Shown piece after piece: positions 1 to 8,640 of a stretch of DNA of 37,865 nt. The translations under genes and the position numbers were made by a program. Each line of letters opens with the position of its first letter. The first letter of the stretch is position 1. The notes under the pieces were generated by a model. It saw nothing but the letters and a program-made list of their open reading frames with translations. It had not been told where the DNA came from and ran no database searches. Origin of the DNA: Candidatus Roizmanbacteria bacterium CG_4_10_14_0_2_um_filter_39_13 (GTDB lineage: Bacteria > Patescibacteriota > Microgenomatia > UBA1406 > GWC2-37-13); contig PFOB01000055.1 of assembly GCA_002792315.1 (NCBI GenBank), positions 1-37,865 of the forward strand, in the 5' to 3' direction.

Positions 1-52
1 GAAAAGTGTATACCATGTGCTGACCTCCCTACAGGGATCCATCCGTTACCCC

Positions 53-81
53 TTGACAAAAATACATATTGGGTATATACT
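53..81 (+). promoter_or_regulatory. Sigma70-type promoter for the secreted PT-rich protein
   Basis: TTGACA at 53-58 is followed after exactly 17 nt by TATACT at 76-81, a near-consensus vegetative promoter. Transcription would start near 88, about 200 nt before the coding start at 289. This is the only gene in the window with such a long leader. A second weak -10-like TACAAT at 151-156 lies inside the leader. Confidence 0.75.
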
Positions 82-172
82 ATAGGATACTTTTCTTACC
101 TCGTCTCTCGAATGCTTGAGAAATACGAGAACAAGATAAAGTCGCACGTTTACAATACGGCAGGAAAATTAT

Positions 173-209
173 CAGTCCAGCTCGCGTACTTGTACGCTTG
201 AGCGGACTG
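173..209 (+). promoter_or_regulatory. Strong hairpin in the 5' leader
   Basis: CAGTCC (173-178) pairs with GGACTG (204-209), CTC (181-183) with GAG (200-202), and CGTAC (185-189) with GTACG (192-196), giving one long stem with small internal loops. A T-rich stretch (TTGTTTTTTTG, ~230-240) follows some 20 nt later. It could be a weak attenuator or a stabilising leader structure. A small GGGC/GCCC hairpin sits just before the ribosome binding site. No known riboswitch class was recognised. Confidence 0.5.
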
Positions 210-288
210 TGTTTCTATAGAACTACTACTTGTTTTTTTGTTTCATCTCACGGGCGGGCACGCCCATACTACCCACGGAGGTAAAATT

Positions 289-1629
289 ATGCAAAAATCG
301 AACAGAAGTACCGCTTTTGTGATCGCCAGTTTGGTCCTCGGGCTGTTGTTGGGGATTATTGTCTCAGTCAGTACCGGGACGGTGAAAGCCGCTCCCACCT
401 GGGACCCGCCCACGAATTGTGACCTGGCTATTGATTTGCTGGTTTGGGATCGGTACGATCTTCCTGATGGCTATTCGATCACTTGTCAGGAGTTAATTGA
501 CGACCAACAGTTTCTGGTTCAGGTCTATCCAAAAGGGATTATTGTCATTGAATTCTGGCACCCTGGAATGCTGAAGTCTGGATGGCCGAGTCAATTGGAT
601 TACTGGGTCGGCCATGCCGAACCTGAGAATCCAGGCGACTGCGACGTCACCACTCAAGGCGAAACCCGTCGAGTAGTGTGTGCCCACCAGGGCGCAACGA
701 TCATGACGGATGGCGTAACCTTTTGGGTGAAATCACCTCTGGTGACGGAGCCCATCCCGACGGACACGGCTTTGCCGTGCCCACCCATCCTTTGTGATAC
801 GCCCACGGTCACCGCGACAGTCACTCTTACCCCGACGGTGACACCGAGTGTTACGCCGACGGCAAGCGCGACGCCAACACCTACTAACTCTCCTGAGCCA
901 ACGGCGACGCCGACCGCAAGCCCGACTGTAGAGCCGATTGAACCGTACTATGAATTGATCCCGTGGGGAGAGCAGGGCGACAAGGTTGCCTTGTTTTTTG
1001 ATCCGGGGACAACGAATGAGTACCCGTTCGATTCCTCCACAAAAGTCATGTTTTCCACTTGGGATTTCCCATCGGTCATCATTACGACCGACGAGACCCC
1101 CTGTTGGGAGATCGGCTTGTGTGGATTTTCGTGGACTCCGGCCGAAAATGCTCAGTACGATGGAGGCATTCTTCAAGGCCTTCGGATTCCGGATGCCACG
1201 TATCCATTGACCACCACCCTTCCGGGGTGGCGCGTCGACGGGCAGTGGTTCTTGCGGGGCGACCTGCAGAATCCGGACAACCCGAGCGGTACAATCAGCA
1301 TTGAGGCGCCCGATTCGGTCATCCAAGGCGATCAAAGTACAGTCACCTTCCGTTGGGTCGGACAACCCAATGAAATCGAAGGTTACCGGCTTTGTGGGCA
1401 GATTGGCGCTTGGGGTCACGATCCCAAATGCACCATCTCACCACTCCAAGCCGAAATGACCGTCCAGGATACCCTTGACTACCAGGCACCTGGCGAATAC
1501 CAATTGCTTGTTTGGATAGAAAAATTGGTAGGTCGCCAATGGGTATTCTACAAACCCACCGGCACAGAGAGTAAACAGGTCACATTCCATTGGGCGAATG
1601 AGATTTTTATTCCCCAAGTCCAGCGGTAG
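289..1629 (+). CDS. Secreted protein with Pro/Thr-rich linker, function unknown
   Basis: The start was set at 289, not 238. The ATG is preceded by GGAGG at 277-281 with a 7-nt spacer, and the protein then begins with a normal export signal (MQKSNRS, then a hydrophobic run ending near VKAAPTW). The mature part has an N-terminal Cys-containing region, a Pro/Thr/Ala linker made of TPT/TPTAT-like units at about residues 165-225, and a C-terminal ~200-residue region that looks beta-rich (VIQGDQSTVTFRW, YQLLVWIEK), perhaps an Ig-like or carbohydrate-binding fold. No catalytic motif was seen. Its G+C content, GC-rich third positions and Shine-Dalgarno start differ from the neighbours. PT linkers of this type are common in Chloroflexi secreted proteins, so recent transfer or an assembly join is possible. 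Translation and secretion are well supported; function is not known. Confidence 0.75.
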   Translation: MQKSNRSTAFVIASLVLGLLLGIIVSVSTGTVKAAPTWDPPTNCDLAIDLLVWDRYDLPDGYSITCQELIDDQQFLVQVYPKGIIVIEFWHPGMLKSGWPSQLDYWVGHAEPENPGDCDVTTQGETRRVVCAHQGATIMTDGVTFWVKSPLVTEPIPTDTALPCPPILCDTPTVTATVTLTPTVTPSVTPTASATPTPTNSPEPTATPTASPTVEPIEPYYELIPWGEQGDKVALFFDPGTTNEYPFDSSTKVMFSTWDFPSVIITTDETPCWEIGLCGFSWTPAENAQYDGGILQGLRIPDATYPLTTTLPGWRVDGQWFLRGDLQNPDNPSGTISIEAPDSVIQGDQSTVTFRWVGQPNEIEGYRLCGQIGAWGHDPKCTISPLQAEMTVQDTLDYQAPGEYQLLVWIEKLVGRQWVFYKPTGTESKQVTFHWANEIFIPQVQR

Positions 1630-1633
1630 TTCT

Positions 1634-1701
1634 CAGCGCGCCGGGGCGGCATCGCCTCGAGTCCTTTGCGCCAAACCGGCGCGCTGTAGAGAGAGTTTTT
1701 T
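1634..1701 (+). terminator. Intrinsic terminator of the PT-rich protein gene
   Basis: CAGCGCGCCGG (1634-1644) pairs perfectly with CCGGCGCGCTG (1676-1686). The 31-nt interior can itself fold (GGCG/CGCC). A T6 run follows at 1696-1701. It begins 5 nt after the stop codon. Confidence 0.8.
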
Positions 1702-1716
1702 CCTGTCGTATTTAGG

Positions 1717-1762
1717 CCTCCTGCGGGCAGCTTCAAAACTGACCGCAGGAGGAAACTCTTTT
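1717..1762. terminator. Second hairpin downstream, possible backup terminator
   Basis: CCTCCTGCGG (1717-1726) pairs with CCGCAGGAGG (1743-1752) across a 16-nt loop, followed by AAACTCTTTT. It marks the end of the GC-rich segment; from about 1760 the sequence becomes AT-rich. Confidence 0.5.
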
Positions 1763-1832
1763 AAATATACTTATAGCTTTTGTTTAATCTCATAATTAAA
1801 CTCAAACTATAGAAATATTTACTATCTTATAG

Positions 1833-1838
1833 TATAAT
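1833..1838 (+). promoter_or_regulatory. -10 box (TATAAT) giving a leaderless mRNA
   Basis: TATAAT ends 9 nt before the ATG at 1848, so transcription should begin at or within a few bases of the start codon. There is no room for a Shine-Dalgarno sequence. Confidence 0.6.
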
Positions 1839-1847
1839 TCCCCTTAT

Positions 1848-3281
1848 ATGAGCGAATTCCTTTCAAGACGTCAATTATTAGTCGGTGGAGGCGCCGCACT
1901 CACAGCAGCTGCCTTAGCACCTTTTATACCTGCAGCAACTGCGTTCGGTGCTGGTATACCTGCAGAGGCCGCACCAGTCGAAGCTGCGAAACCCCATGAA
2001 AATATTGGTGTAGAACAATTTGTTGAGCATTTTGTTAATCTTGCATTTCGAAATATGGATGGGGAAAAAGCAAGGCTCCTTTGTGAGGGTATGACATTCG
2101 GAAACCTTCATTTGTATGATGCAGACATGCAAGACGTCCTGTTTCGCTCGATGCTCAAAACAGCTGAAGTAATTTTTAAACTAAAAAAGGAATTTGATCT
2201 TTCGGATGATATTCATGGAGAGTATTCTCAAGGACTGAACATCAATGTATTCAAAGCAGAAGACGTAGGACATGTCGGAGGAGCGTATTCCCCATCAGAA
2301 AATGCACTTGATATATACTCGAGCTCAAAAGATGTGTTGGCCACCATTGCATCAAATGAAATGACTCATGTACTTCTGCATGAAAACGAAGGAAATCCCC
2401 TGATTCCAAATTGCTGGAAAAGAATCATGCTTGAGGCGCAAAGTGATATTCTGACTTCAGTAGTACTCAATAATGCTCATCGGGGTGATCCGAGATGGAC
2501 ATTTTACCCCTCAGCAGAGGAGATTTGGTCGTGGCAAGAAATGATTGATAATAAAGGGTATAACGAATTTGTTCCTGCTCAAAATATCAAGCCATTTGTC
2601 TACCATATTCAAGAATTTGATAATGGAGATATGAGTATGTTGTACCTCAGAGAACATCTTGCAAAAGTCGCAGCAGTAAAGGTGCTGGATAATTGGAAGG
2701 GAAATCGATCACTTGCAGATGTAATGAGCGTATTTACTGAAGCCAAATCAAACAATCAACTCTATCGGGCTATGTTTGATATGGCACAAGATGGAATCAT
2801 TCCACATATGAATGAGAGCGAACCTCTCCAAGAGGGTAAAACGGCTTCTATTATCACCTATGACCCATACCAAAGTCCCGACTGGCCGATTGCTCGTATC
2901 ATGACTTTGCACAATGATAATGGTGAAATAAAATCTGTGCCACAGATAATGAATGGGAATGGAAGATTTAAAGCAATAATAATGCGTGGAGATACCATTC
3001 TGGCAGATCCGCCCTTTTGGACGAACCCTGTTTACGAAGGAAATATTTTTCCCGAACTTGATTTCGCCCTCGGATCTGGTGAGAACCGACCCCCTGTAGA
3101 AACGGGAGATACAATGCAGATTCTCTGGACCAATGTCATTACTGGTAAACAAGAAGGTTTTACGGTACCTATTCATGTTAAGCCTCCTTATGATTCACCT
3201 GGTCAAACTATGAGAATGGATCCATCGACTGCCATTTCAAATATACGTATCAATCGATCACAACAAACAGGAATAGTTTAA
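1848..3281 (+). CDS. Tat-signal exported protein with degenerate metallopeptidase-like motif
   Basis: The N-terminus carries a twin-arginine type signal (LSRRQLLVGGG, then an Ala-rich hydrophobic stretch to about residue 36), so export of a folded, possibly cofactor-bearing protein is likely. I do not recognise a named family. At residues 170-179 the sequence NEMTHVLLHE resembles a zinc-metallopeptidase HExxH helix with the first His replaced by Asn. An acidic helix EAQSD follows at 196-200, where gluzincin-type enzymes keep a third ligand. The second His/Glu pair (H178, E179) could supply alternative ligands. The C-terminal ~150 residues look beta-rich. The gene is preceded by a -10 box 9 nt before the ATG and stands alone. 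It may be an inactive or variant metalloprotease; that is inference. Confidence 0.7.
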   Translation: MSEFLSRRQLLVGGGAALTAAALAPFIPAATAFGAGIPAEAAPVEAAKPHENIGVEQFVEHFVNLAFRNMDGEKARLLCEGMTFGNLHLYDADMQDVLFRSMLKTAEVIFKLKKEFDLSDDIHGEYSQGLNINVFKAEDVGHVGGAYSPSENALDIYSSSKDVLATIASNEMTHVLLHENEGNPLIPNCWKRIMLEAQSDILTSVVLNNAHRGDPRWTFYPSAEEIWSWQEMIDNKGYNEFVPAQNIKPFVYHIQEFDNGDMSMLYLREHLAKVAAVKVLDNWKGNRSLADVMSVFTEAKSNNQLYRAMFDMAQDGIIPHMNESEPLQEGKTASIITYDPYQSPDWPIARIMTLHNDNGEIKSVPQIMNGNGRFKAIIMRGDTILADPPFWTNPVYEGNIFPELDFALGSGENRPPVETGDTMQILWTNVITGKQEGFTVPIHVKPPYDSPGQTMRMDPSTAISNIRINRSQQTGIV

Positions 3282-3294
3282 TGAAAATCCCCGC

Positions 3295-3323
3295 TTGACA
3301 TGAGTTTGCTCGTATCCTATTCT
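3295..3323 (+). promoter_or_regulatory. Sigma70 promoter for the PD-(D/E)XK-like gene
   Basis: TTGACA (3295-3300), a 17-nt spacer and TATTCT (3318-3323). The start site would be near 3330. A 19-codon open frame (MKRILFNLPHH..., 3332-3391) begins right there and ends 3 nt before the main ATG at 3395. It might act as a translated leader but could be chance. Confidence 0.65.
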
Positions 3324-3394
3324 TAGCTCGAATGAAACGCATACTTTTCAACCTCCCCCATCACAAATTGTGTATGCCGATTGCTCTCTAACCT

Positions 3395-4156
3395 ATGGCA
3401 ATAGATGGTCCACTTGGAAACCAGCGATTTGTCAGCAATTATCTCAACCAATTTCCTCCGTCAGCACTGTATGGAGCAGTACCTCAGTACGCTCCTCAAT
3501 CACGATTGTACACTGTCGGTACATCGTGTACCCCAGCATTTCGCACATCTCGTCAGACGCTTATGAGTACTCTTCTTGAAGGAAATCCAAAACACTCGAT
3601 GGCAGAGGCATTCTTATCTGAATATCTCATTCATATTGCCCTGCAACCAGTTCTTGAAAATACGAGTTTTTGCACACAACTTGCACCTCAATCATTGGAG
3701 AGGAGTTCAACTAATCATCAAGGCGTTGATTTGCTCATCTCAGATGAAGAAAATACATTGTGGCTCGGCATTGATGCCAAGCTCCGCTCAGGAAAATCGC
3801 CTTTTGAAAGGGATGGGTATGGATGGAATCCAGAAATATTGACACCATATATGTATCTCTCGCTTGGCAACTGGAACGGTGCCCTCAAAGAAATGGAGCT
3901 TCCGGTCAGACAGTGGATGACAACGCATGTTGTCGGTGGAGTCAATGAATCAAAATCCATCCCAGGGTTTGGTCGATTTCGACAGTATCTCGTTGAACGA
4001 ATTGAAAGAAGTCTTGCAGTTTGTCGTGAAAGGGTCATCGATCATGACGAGCGACCGATGTATGGTGCGCCAGAATCCAAAGAGGAACTTGATATTTTCG
4101 GGGATAAAATCCACATGATGCACGGATTATTTACTGAATTGAGATTGAACTTATAA
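3395..4156 (+). CDS. Candidate PD-(D/E)XK-fold protein, function unknown
   Basis: The family is not recognised by name. The arrangement of acidic residues fits the core of the restriction-endonuclease-like (PD-(D/E)XK) fold: a helix with E72 (EAFLSEYLIH), then a strand with D112 (GVDLLIS), then a strand ending in D127-A-K129 (LWLGIDAKLR). This is the usual E / D / DxK order and spacing. No signal peptide or membrane span is seen, so it is probably cytoplasmic. The ATG at 3395 has no Shine-Dalgarno. The preceding promoter would give a ~65 nt leader. It lies upstream of, and in the same direction as, a large unknown gene and a DNA-translocase-like ATPase, but each of those has its own -10 box, so co-transcription is not required. 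Nuclease function is inference from motif pattern only. Confidence 0.6.
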   Translation: MAIDGPLGNQRFVSNYLNQFPPSALYGAVPQYAPQSRLYTVGTSCTPAFRTSRQTLMSTLLEGNPKHSMAEAFLSEYLIHIALQPVLENTSFCTQLAPQSLERSSTNHQGVDLLISDEENTLWLGIDAKLRSGKSPFERDGYGWNPEILTPYMYLSLGNWNGALKEMELPVRQWMTTHVVGGVNESKSIPGFGRFRQYLVERIERSLAVCRERVIDHDERPMYGAPESKEELDIFGDKIHMMHGLFTELRLNL

Positions 4157-4192
4157 GCTCGAAGCCTCCTAGACTTCTATAGTAACCTATAG

Positions 4193-4198
4193 TATAAT
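4193..4198 (+). promoter_or_regulatory. -10 box (TATAAT) giving a leaderless mRNA
   Basis: TATAAT ends 6 nt before the ATG at 4205. A weak -35-like TAGACT lies 17 nt upstream. The expected start site coincides with the A of the start codon. Confidence 0.65.
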
Positions 4199-4204
4199 AT
4201 CCTC

Positions 4205-6415
4205 ATGTCAGAGACAGCTCGGCCAACACATCCAGATTTAGAAACTATTCGTGCTACAATTTCAGAAGCTCGTGCTCTGGGTGATCTTGGGCTATTGGAA
4301 GACCTTCTTTCGGACGCATTGACTCATCCTTCTCTCATATCTCTTCCTCCAAAAGATCAGAGTTCGTTTGTACAAGAATTGATTTCCCCAACGGAAAATG
4401 TTGATTTTCAAGTCGAACAATCTCATGTCACCACCCAAGATCTTGAAGAAAGCATTACTGGTGAAATGACCCCGGAACAGGAAATAATTCTTGAAACGCA
4501 TAGGGCATTTGACCAATTTGAACAACTCCCCACAAGAACAAAAGACCAAAAGAACGCTAAAAAGCAGTTTTTTGGTCGCTTTTTGCTTCGCTCAATCCAA
4601 AATCCAACTGCACTTCGACTTTCTTGGTCTGTCTGGCAAGGTCGCATGAGCCAGAACATCGATGACGAAAGAATTCTCGCACTTCAACGCGGGTCAGCGT
4701 TTGATTCCATAACTGGGATTACCAGACGCGAGTGGCAAACAGTCAGCTCAGAACAACTTCAATCTCTTCTTCGACTCTCCTCCATCGACGGGATCGGTTC
4801 AGATATTGCAGATGCAGCTTTGCGTGGATATTTTCAAGGTCCAAAAACAAAATCAGATACCATACAAGCTCGATCTCGATATGCTCATGCGGTGCTCGAT
4901 CTTGCTCTTGAACCACAAGTTCTCGAGCGCGCACTTCTTATTGGAAACTGCGAAACCGAGATCCTTGCTCGTGACTCTGACTTTAACATGAATATATATT
5001 CAGTAATCCGAGCGCACGCATTTGATGCTCCAAAATTGTCTGTTGTCAATCGAGCTGCGGAGCTACAATCATGGAAAGACGATATTGATATACAGTTTGG
5101 AGAAGCAATTGCGGCAGATATGGTTCTTATAAATATGATGCGACTCACCCGACTCCCTACGCAAGAAATTCTAAAAAGAAATGAGGGATTTTTCAGCTCT
5201 CAAAAATGGCTCGATAATATGGTAGCCGAAGGAAGGCGCATGACGCCACTTATCCCTGCGCATGAATATATTCGGAAACTAGATACACTCCATAAGTTCT
5301 ATTCTCAATCGAGCGAAATATCATTTACGCCCGCAACATTTGAAAAGGCTGTTTCACAATGGCCCCTAAGTGCATTTTCAAATAATGATTTATATAAAAA
5401 ATACCTTGAAACTGCTGGCCCGCTCCTCTCTTCCGATCAACTCAAGACTACGTTTCTCAATATTTTCAAAGAAGAGTACCCTCAGTATACAAATCCACAA
5501 TTTTTTACATTCACCGATTCAGAAGGTCACGTGCTTGAATTTTGTATTCCAACCCCTGACTTGATGTCCCAAATTCCTGAAATTATGCAAGCCATCACAG
5601 AAACACAATCGGGTGAAATCGTCCAAACAGCAGACACCGAATCATATGGGGCGCATGCACATTCATTTGTTGCATTGCATTATGTTGATTTCCAAGATCA
5701 TCCGATAGAGTTTTGGTATCGAACTCAATCTCCGCTAGAAAACCCGCATCCTGTGGATTCGCTACAACTTTATGGACTTCCAGAGCCAAACATTCCTGAG
5801 GGCTCAACGCCATATACTGAGTCACGAAGATTATCTAGAGAAATCATGGAAAATCAACGTCGCTTTTTGTTTGAGCGCGGCGTACAAATTCCATTGGATA
5901 TTCCAGAGTTGGAGTCGCGAGGCTACGAGCACATCGTCTTTCGCAAAGATGGTGAGCGAATAGCCGTCGAGTTAAAAATGAGACATATTCAAAACCCATT
6001 CTCACTGCACTTTTCGACAGATTTTCAGCTTGATCTTGAAGGAAAAACCCTAAGTAATCCCGAATATGGAGACCTTCTCCTATTGACATTTCTTCGAATC
6101 TTGCGACCAATTCTCTGCGACGAACCAGAGGAAAACAATGAAAATCTTGGTATTCTCACTGGAGAAATGCTTGCGCGATGTGGACATTTCCGCAACCTTC
6201 CATCGGCAAATCATCATTTTTCTTCATATGCAGCCAGCAATTATTTTCTTGAACAAGGGCGAGATCTTGCAGCTATAGATCAACAAAAAAGATCAACTCA
6301 TCCGGAAGGCCGAGGCGTTACCTACGTTCGAAAACTCTTCAGAGATGGTGCAGAAAATTTGCCACCCATCAAGCTTCCCTTTCCAAACGATGCACTGGAG
6401 TACCCGCAACGATAG
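4205..6415 (+). CDS. Large conserved-type protein of unknown function
   Basis: A 736-residue protein with no signal peptide or clear membrane span, so presumably cytoplasmic. The first ~90 residues are acidic and probably helical. The middle is helical. The C-terminal third has a mixed alpha/beta segment (about 570-600: GYEHIVFRKDGERIAVELKMRH) that looks like paired strands and then a region ending in a short conserved-looking motif (GVTYVRKLFRDG). I recall CPR hypothetical proteins that end in a similar Tyr/Phe-Val-Arg element, but I cannot assign a family. The gene is followed 36 nt later by the VirD4-like ATPase, which has its own -10 box. The pairing may be functional but is unproven. No catalytic motif was recognised. 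Confidence 0.7.
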   Translation: MSETARPTHPDLETIRATISEARALGDLGLLEDLLSDALTHPSLISLPPKDQSSFVQELISPTENVDFQVEQSHVTTQDLEESITGEMTPEQEIILETHRAFDQFEQLPTRTKDQKNAKKQFFGRFLLRSIQNPTALRLSWSVWQGRMSQNIDDERILALQRGSAFDSITGITRREWQTVSSEQLQSLLRLSSIDGIGSDIADAALRGYFQGPKTKSDTIQARSRYAHAVLDLALEPQVLERALLIGNCETEILARDSDFNMNIYSVIRAHAFDAPKLSVVNRAAELQSWKDDIDIQFGEAIAADMVLINMMRLTRLPTQEILKRNEGFFSSQKWLDNMVAEGRRMTPLIPAHEYIRKLDTLHKFYSQSSEISFTPATFEKAVSQWPLSAFSNNDLYKKYLETAGPLLSSDQLKTTFLNIFKEEYPQYTNPQFFTFTDSEGHVLEFCIPTPDLMSQIPEIMQAITETQSGEIVQTADTESYGAHAHSFVALHYVDFQDHPIEFWYRTQSPLENPHPVDSLQLYGLPEPNIPEGSTPYTESRRLSREIMENQRRFLFERGVQIPLDIPELESRGYEHIVFRKDGERIAVELKMRHIQNPFSLHFSTDFQLDLEGKTLSNPEYGDLLLLTFLRILRPILCDEPEENNENLGILTGEMLARCGHFRNLPSANHHFSSYAASNYFLEQGRDLAAIDQQKRSTHPEGRGVTYVRKLFRDGAENLPPIKLPFPNDALEYPQR

Positions 6416-6439
6416 ATTTCTTGAGGAATATAATTCCTG

Positions 6440-6445
6440 TATAAT
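6440..6445 (+). promoter_or_regulatory. -10 box (TATAAT) giving a leaderless mRNA
   Basis: TATAAT ends 6 nt before the ATG at 6452. A small inverted repeat AGGAATATAATTCCT overlaps the spacer upstream. Confidence 0.65.
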
Positions 6446-6451
6446 AAATCC

Positions 6452-8623
6452 ATGCCGACACTTTCCCACCTTCAAATTCGCAATCCAAAAGATGATGAAA
6501 CCGCACCAGAAGCAGCGACACAGATTTTTTCTTCACTTTTGTCGAATAAGCACAGCGTTTTTGTCCGCCTTTTCAAAGAAGTAGACTGTTTTTCATTTGA
6601 ACTTTTCCTCACCGGCCAATCAATTTACTATTATGTGACCGTTCCCACTCCGCGAGAATCATTGGTCCACAGCTTGATTTCAGCTTCATATCCCCAATCA
6701 TTTATACAAAGAACGAGCGATCCGATGGAAATGGTTTTGCAAAATCCCTATCAAGCCGTTGCTGATCTCAGGTTGCAATACTCATATAAACTTCCCATCA
6801 AAACGTATACCGAATTTACTGATGTTGACCCGCTCTCGTCCCTCATTGGGCTCCTTTCAAAACAAAAACCATGGTATCGACTGGCTATTCAAATACTCGT
6901 CACTTCCCCATCTTTTTACTGGCAAGGAGACACGTTGAGTTCTCGAGAAAAAGAAAAAGTTGATCCGATGACCGGTGAGTCAAAAACTGAAAAATCGAGT
7001 GACAATAGCTCATACTTAGCCAAAAAAGTATTGTTTCAAGGCGGGCGCACGGCAATTCGGATTCTTGCGGCATCAAAAGAAAAAGCACAGAGTCCAAAAG
7101 CACTTCTTCAAAATGTCGGTGGCACCTTTGGAGCGTTTTCACTGGGAGAAGGAAATAAATTTGATCTTCGGATTAAGCTGTTTGGCGTGAATGACTATAT
7201 TGATCGCATGAAGCGTCGTTCGCTTACCTGGCTTGAACATCGAACACAGATCTTAAACGCGCAAGAGCTTGCAACACTCTGGCACCCCCCCGGATTACAA
7301 CTCAAAGGAATCAAAAATATTGCGTGGGGAAAAACGCTCGCCGGCGAACCACCCGAAAATCTCCCCACCACTGACAACGTCAGCGAGGATGAGAAAAATG
7401 ATGTTAATTTTTTTGGGAAAGCCGAATACAAAAATAAAGATTCAATTTTTGGTATAAAGTCGGCCGACCGTCGCAAACACATTTATATCATCGGAAAAAC
7501 GGGAGCCGGAAAATCGACCCTTATTGCCAATATGGCAATCGATGACATCAGACGTGGTCGCGGCGTCGGAATCATCGATCCTCATGGAGATCTTTCTGAA
7601 GCAATCTTGGACTATATTCCCAAGCGTCGCATGAATGATGTCGTGTATCTTGAGCCATTTGATACTGAGCGCCCATTTGCATTAAACGTCCTTGAGATCA
7701 AAGATCAGACTCATCGGGACCTTGTGGCATCGGGAATTGTTGGTATTTTTTATAAAATCTACGGCGATTCTTGGGGGCCACGACTTGAATATATTTTGAG
7801 AAATACGATATTGACCCTTTTGGAAATACCAAATTCGACCCTCGCTGACGCACTTCCCCTTCTTGCGGATCCAAAGTATCGAAAAGCAAACATGCATCAT
7901 GTCAAAGATCAAGTTCTTTCAAACTTCTGGACCCGAGAATTTGATATGATGACCGATCGACTTCGTGTCGAGGCGATCTCTCCTATTCAAAACAAGGTCG
8001 GACAGTTTGTCTCTAGTAAAATGATTCGAAATATTATTGGTCATCCCAAGTCCACGATAGATCTTGAAGACATCATGAATTCAGGGAAAATTTTGATCAT
8101 GAATCTCTCACAAGGAAAGCTGGGAGAAGATAACGCAGCACTTCTCGGCGCTATGATCATCACTCAGATCCAACTTGCCGCGATGAACCGTTCATTTCAA
8201 AAAGAGAAAGACCGCCGAGATTTTTTCCTGTATGTAGATGAGTTTCAAAATTTCGCAACGTCCTCTTTTATAAAAATCCTATCTGAAGCACGGAAATATC
8301 GACTCGCGCTTACTCTTGCCAATCAATACATTGAACAGATTGAAGAAGATGTGATGACGGCTATTTTTGGTAATGTCGGCAGTCTTATCTCATTTGTCGT
8401 AGGAGCGCGCGATGCCGAATTTTTGAGCAAAGAGTATTCGGAAATGTATTCTCAAAACGATTTGGTAACGCTTGGAAAATATGAAACGGTTATAAAAATG
8501 TCTATTGATGAGATGACCTCGCTCCCCTTTCCCGCAAAAACACTGCCACCTCCTGCGCTCAAGAACTCAAATAGAGAGAAAATCATCCGCCTTTCAAAAG
8601 AGCGGTATGGACGGAAGATGTAA
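6452..8623 (+). CDS. VirD4/TraG/HerA-like P-loop ATPase (type IV coupling or DNA-translocase family)
   Basis: This 723-residue protein has a ~340-residue N-terminal region without clear motifs, then an ATPase core typical of the DUF87/TraG/TraM-recognition families. The Walker A is GKTGAGKST at about 348-356 and is followed by GVGIIDPHGDLSE. The Walker B is FFLYVDEFQNF at 591-601. An arginine-rich sensor-like region (SEARKYRLALTLANQYIEQI) is followed by the TraG-type ending. Relatives pump DNA or protein through membranes in conjugation and type IV systems, or act as HerA-type translocases. Members are widespread in CPR genomes, where they are often annotated as type IV secretion DNA-binding proteins. 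No strong N-terminal membrane anchor is visible, unlike classical VirD4. No relaxase or mating-pore genes lie nearby, so conjugation cannot be claimed. Confidence 0.85.
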   Translation: MPTLSHLQIRNPKDDETAPEAATQIFSSLLSNKHSVFVRLFKEVDCFSFELFLTGQSIYYYVTVPTPRESLVHSLISASYPQSFIQRTSDPMEMVLQNPYQAVADLRLQYSYKLPIKTYTEFTDVDPLSSLIGLLSKQKPWYRLAIQILVTSPSFYWQGDTLSSREKEKVDPMTGESKTEKSSDNSSYLAKKVLFQGGRTAIRILAASKEKAQSPKALLQNVGGTFGAFSLGEGNKFDLRIKLFGVNDYIDRMKRRSLTWLEHRTQILNAQELATLWHPPGLQLKGIKNIAWGKTLAGEPPENLPTTDNVSEDEKNDVNFFGKAEYKNKDSIFGIKSADRRKHIYIIGKTGAGKSTLIANMAIDDIRRGRGVGIIDPHGDLSEAILDYIPKRRMNDVVYLEPFDTERPFALNVLEIKDQTHRDLVASGIVGIFYKIYGDSWGPRLEYILRNTILTLLEIPNSTLADALPLLADPKYRKANMHHVKDQVLSNFWTREFDMMTDRLRVEAISPIQNKVGQFVSSKMIRNIIGHPKSTIDLEDIMNSGKILIMNLSQGKLGEDNAALLGAMIITQIQLAAMNRSFQKEKDRRDFFLYVDEFQNFATSSFIKILSEARKYRLALTLANQYIEQIEEDVMTAIFGNVGSLISFVVGARDAEFLSKEYSEMYSQNDLVTLGKYETVIKMSIDEMTSLPFPAKTLPPPALKNSNREKIIRLSKERYGRKM

Positions 8624-8640
8624 ATCCGACTTGCAAAAGA

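Noticed and set aside
733-1419. 228-residue minus-strand ORF
   Set aside because: Arg/Gly-rich composition of an antisense shadow of the PT-rich gene, with no promoter or ribosome binding site.
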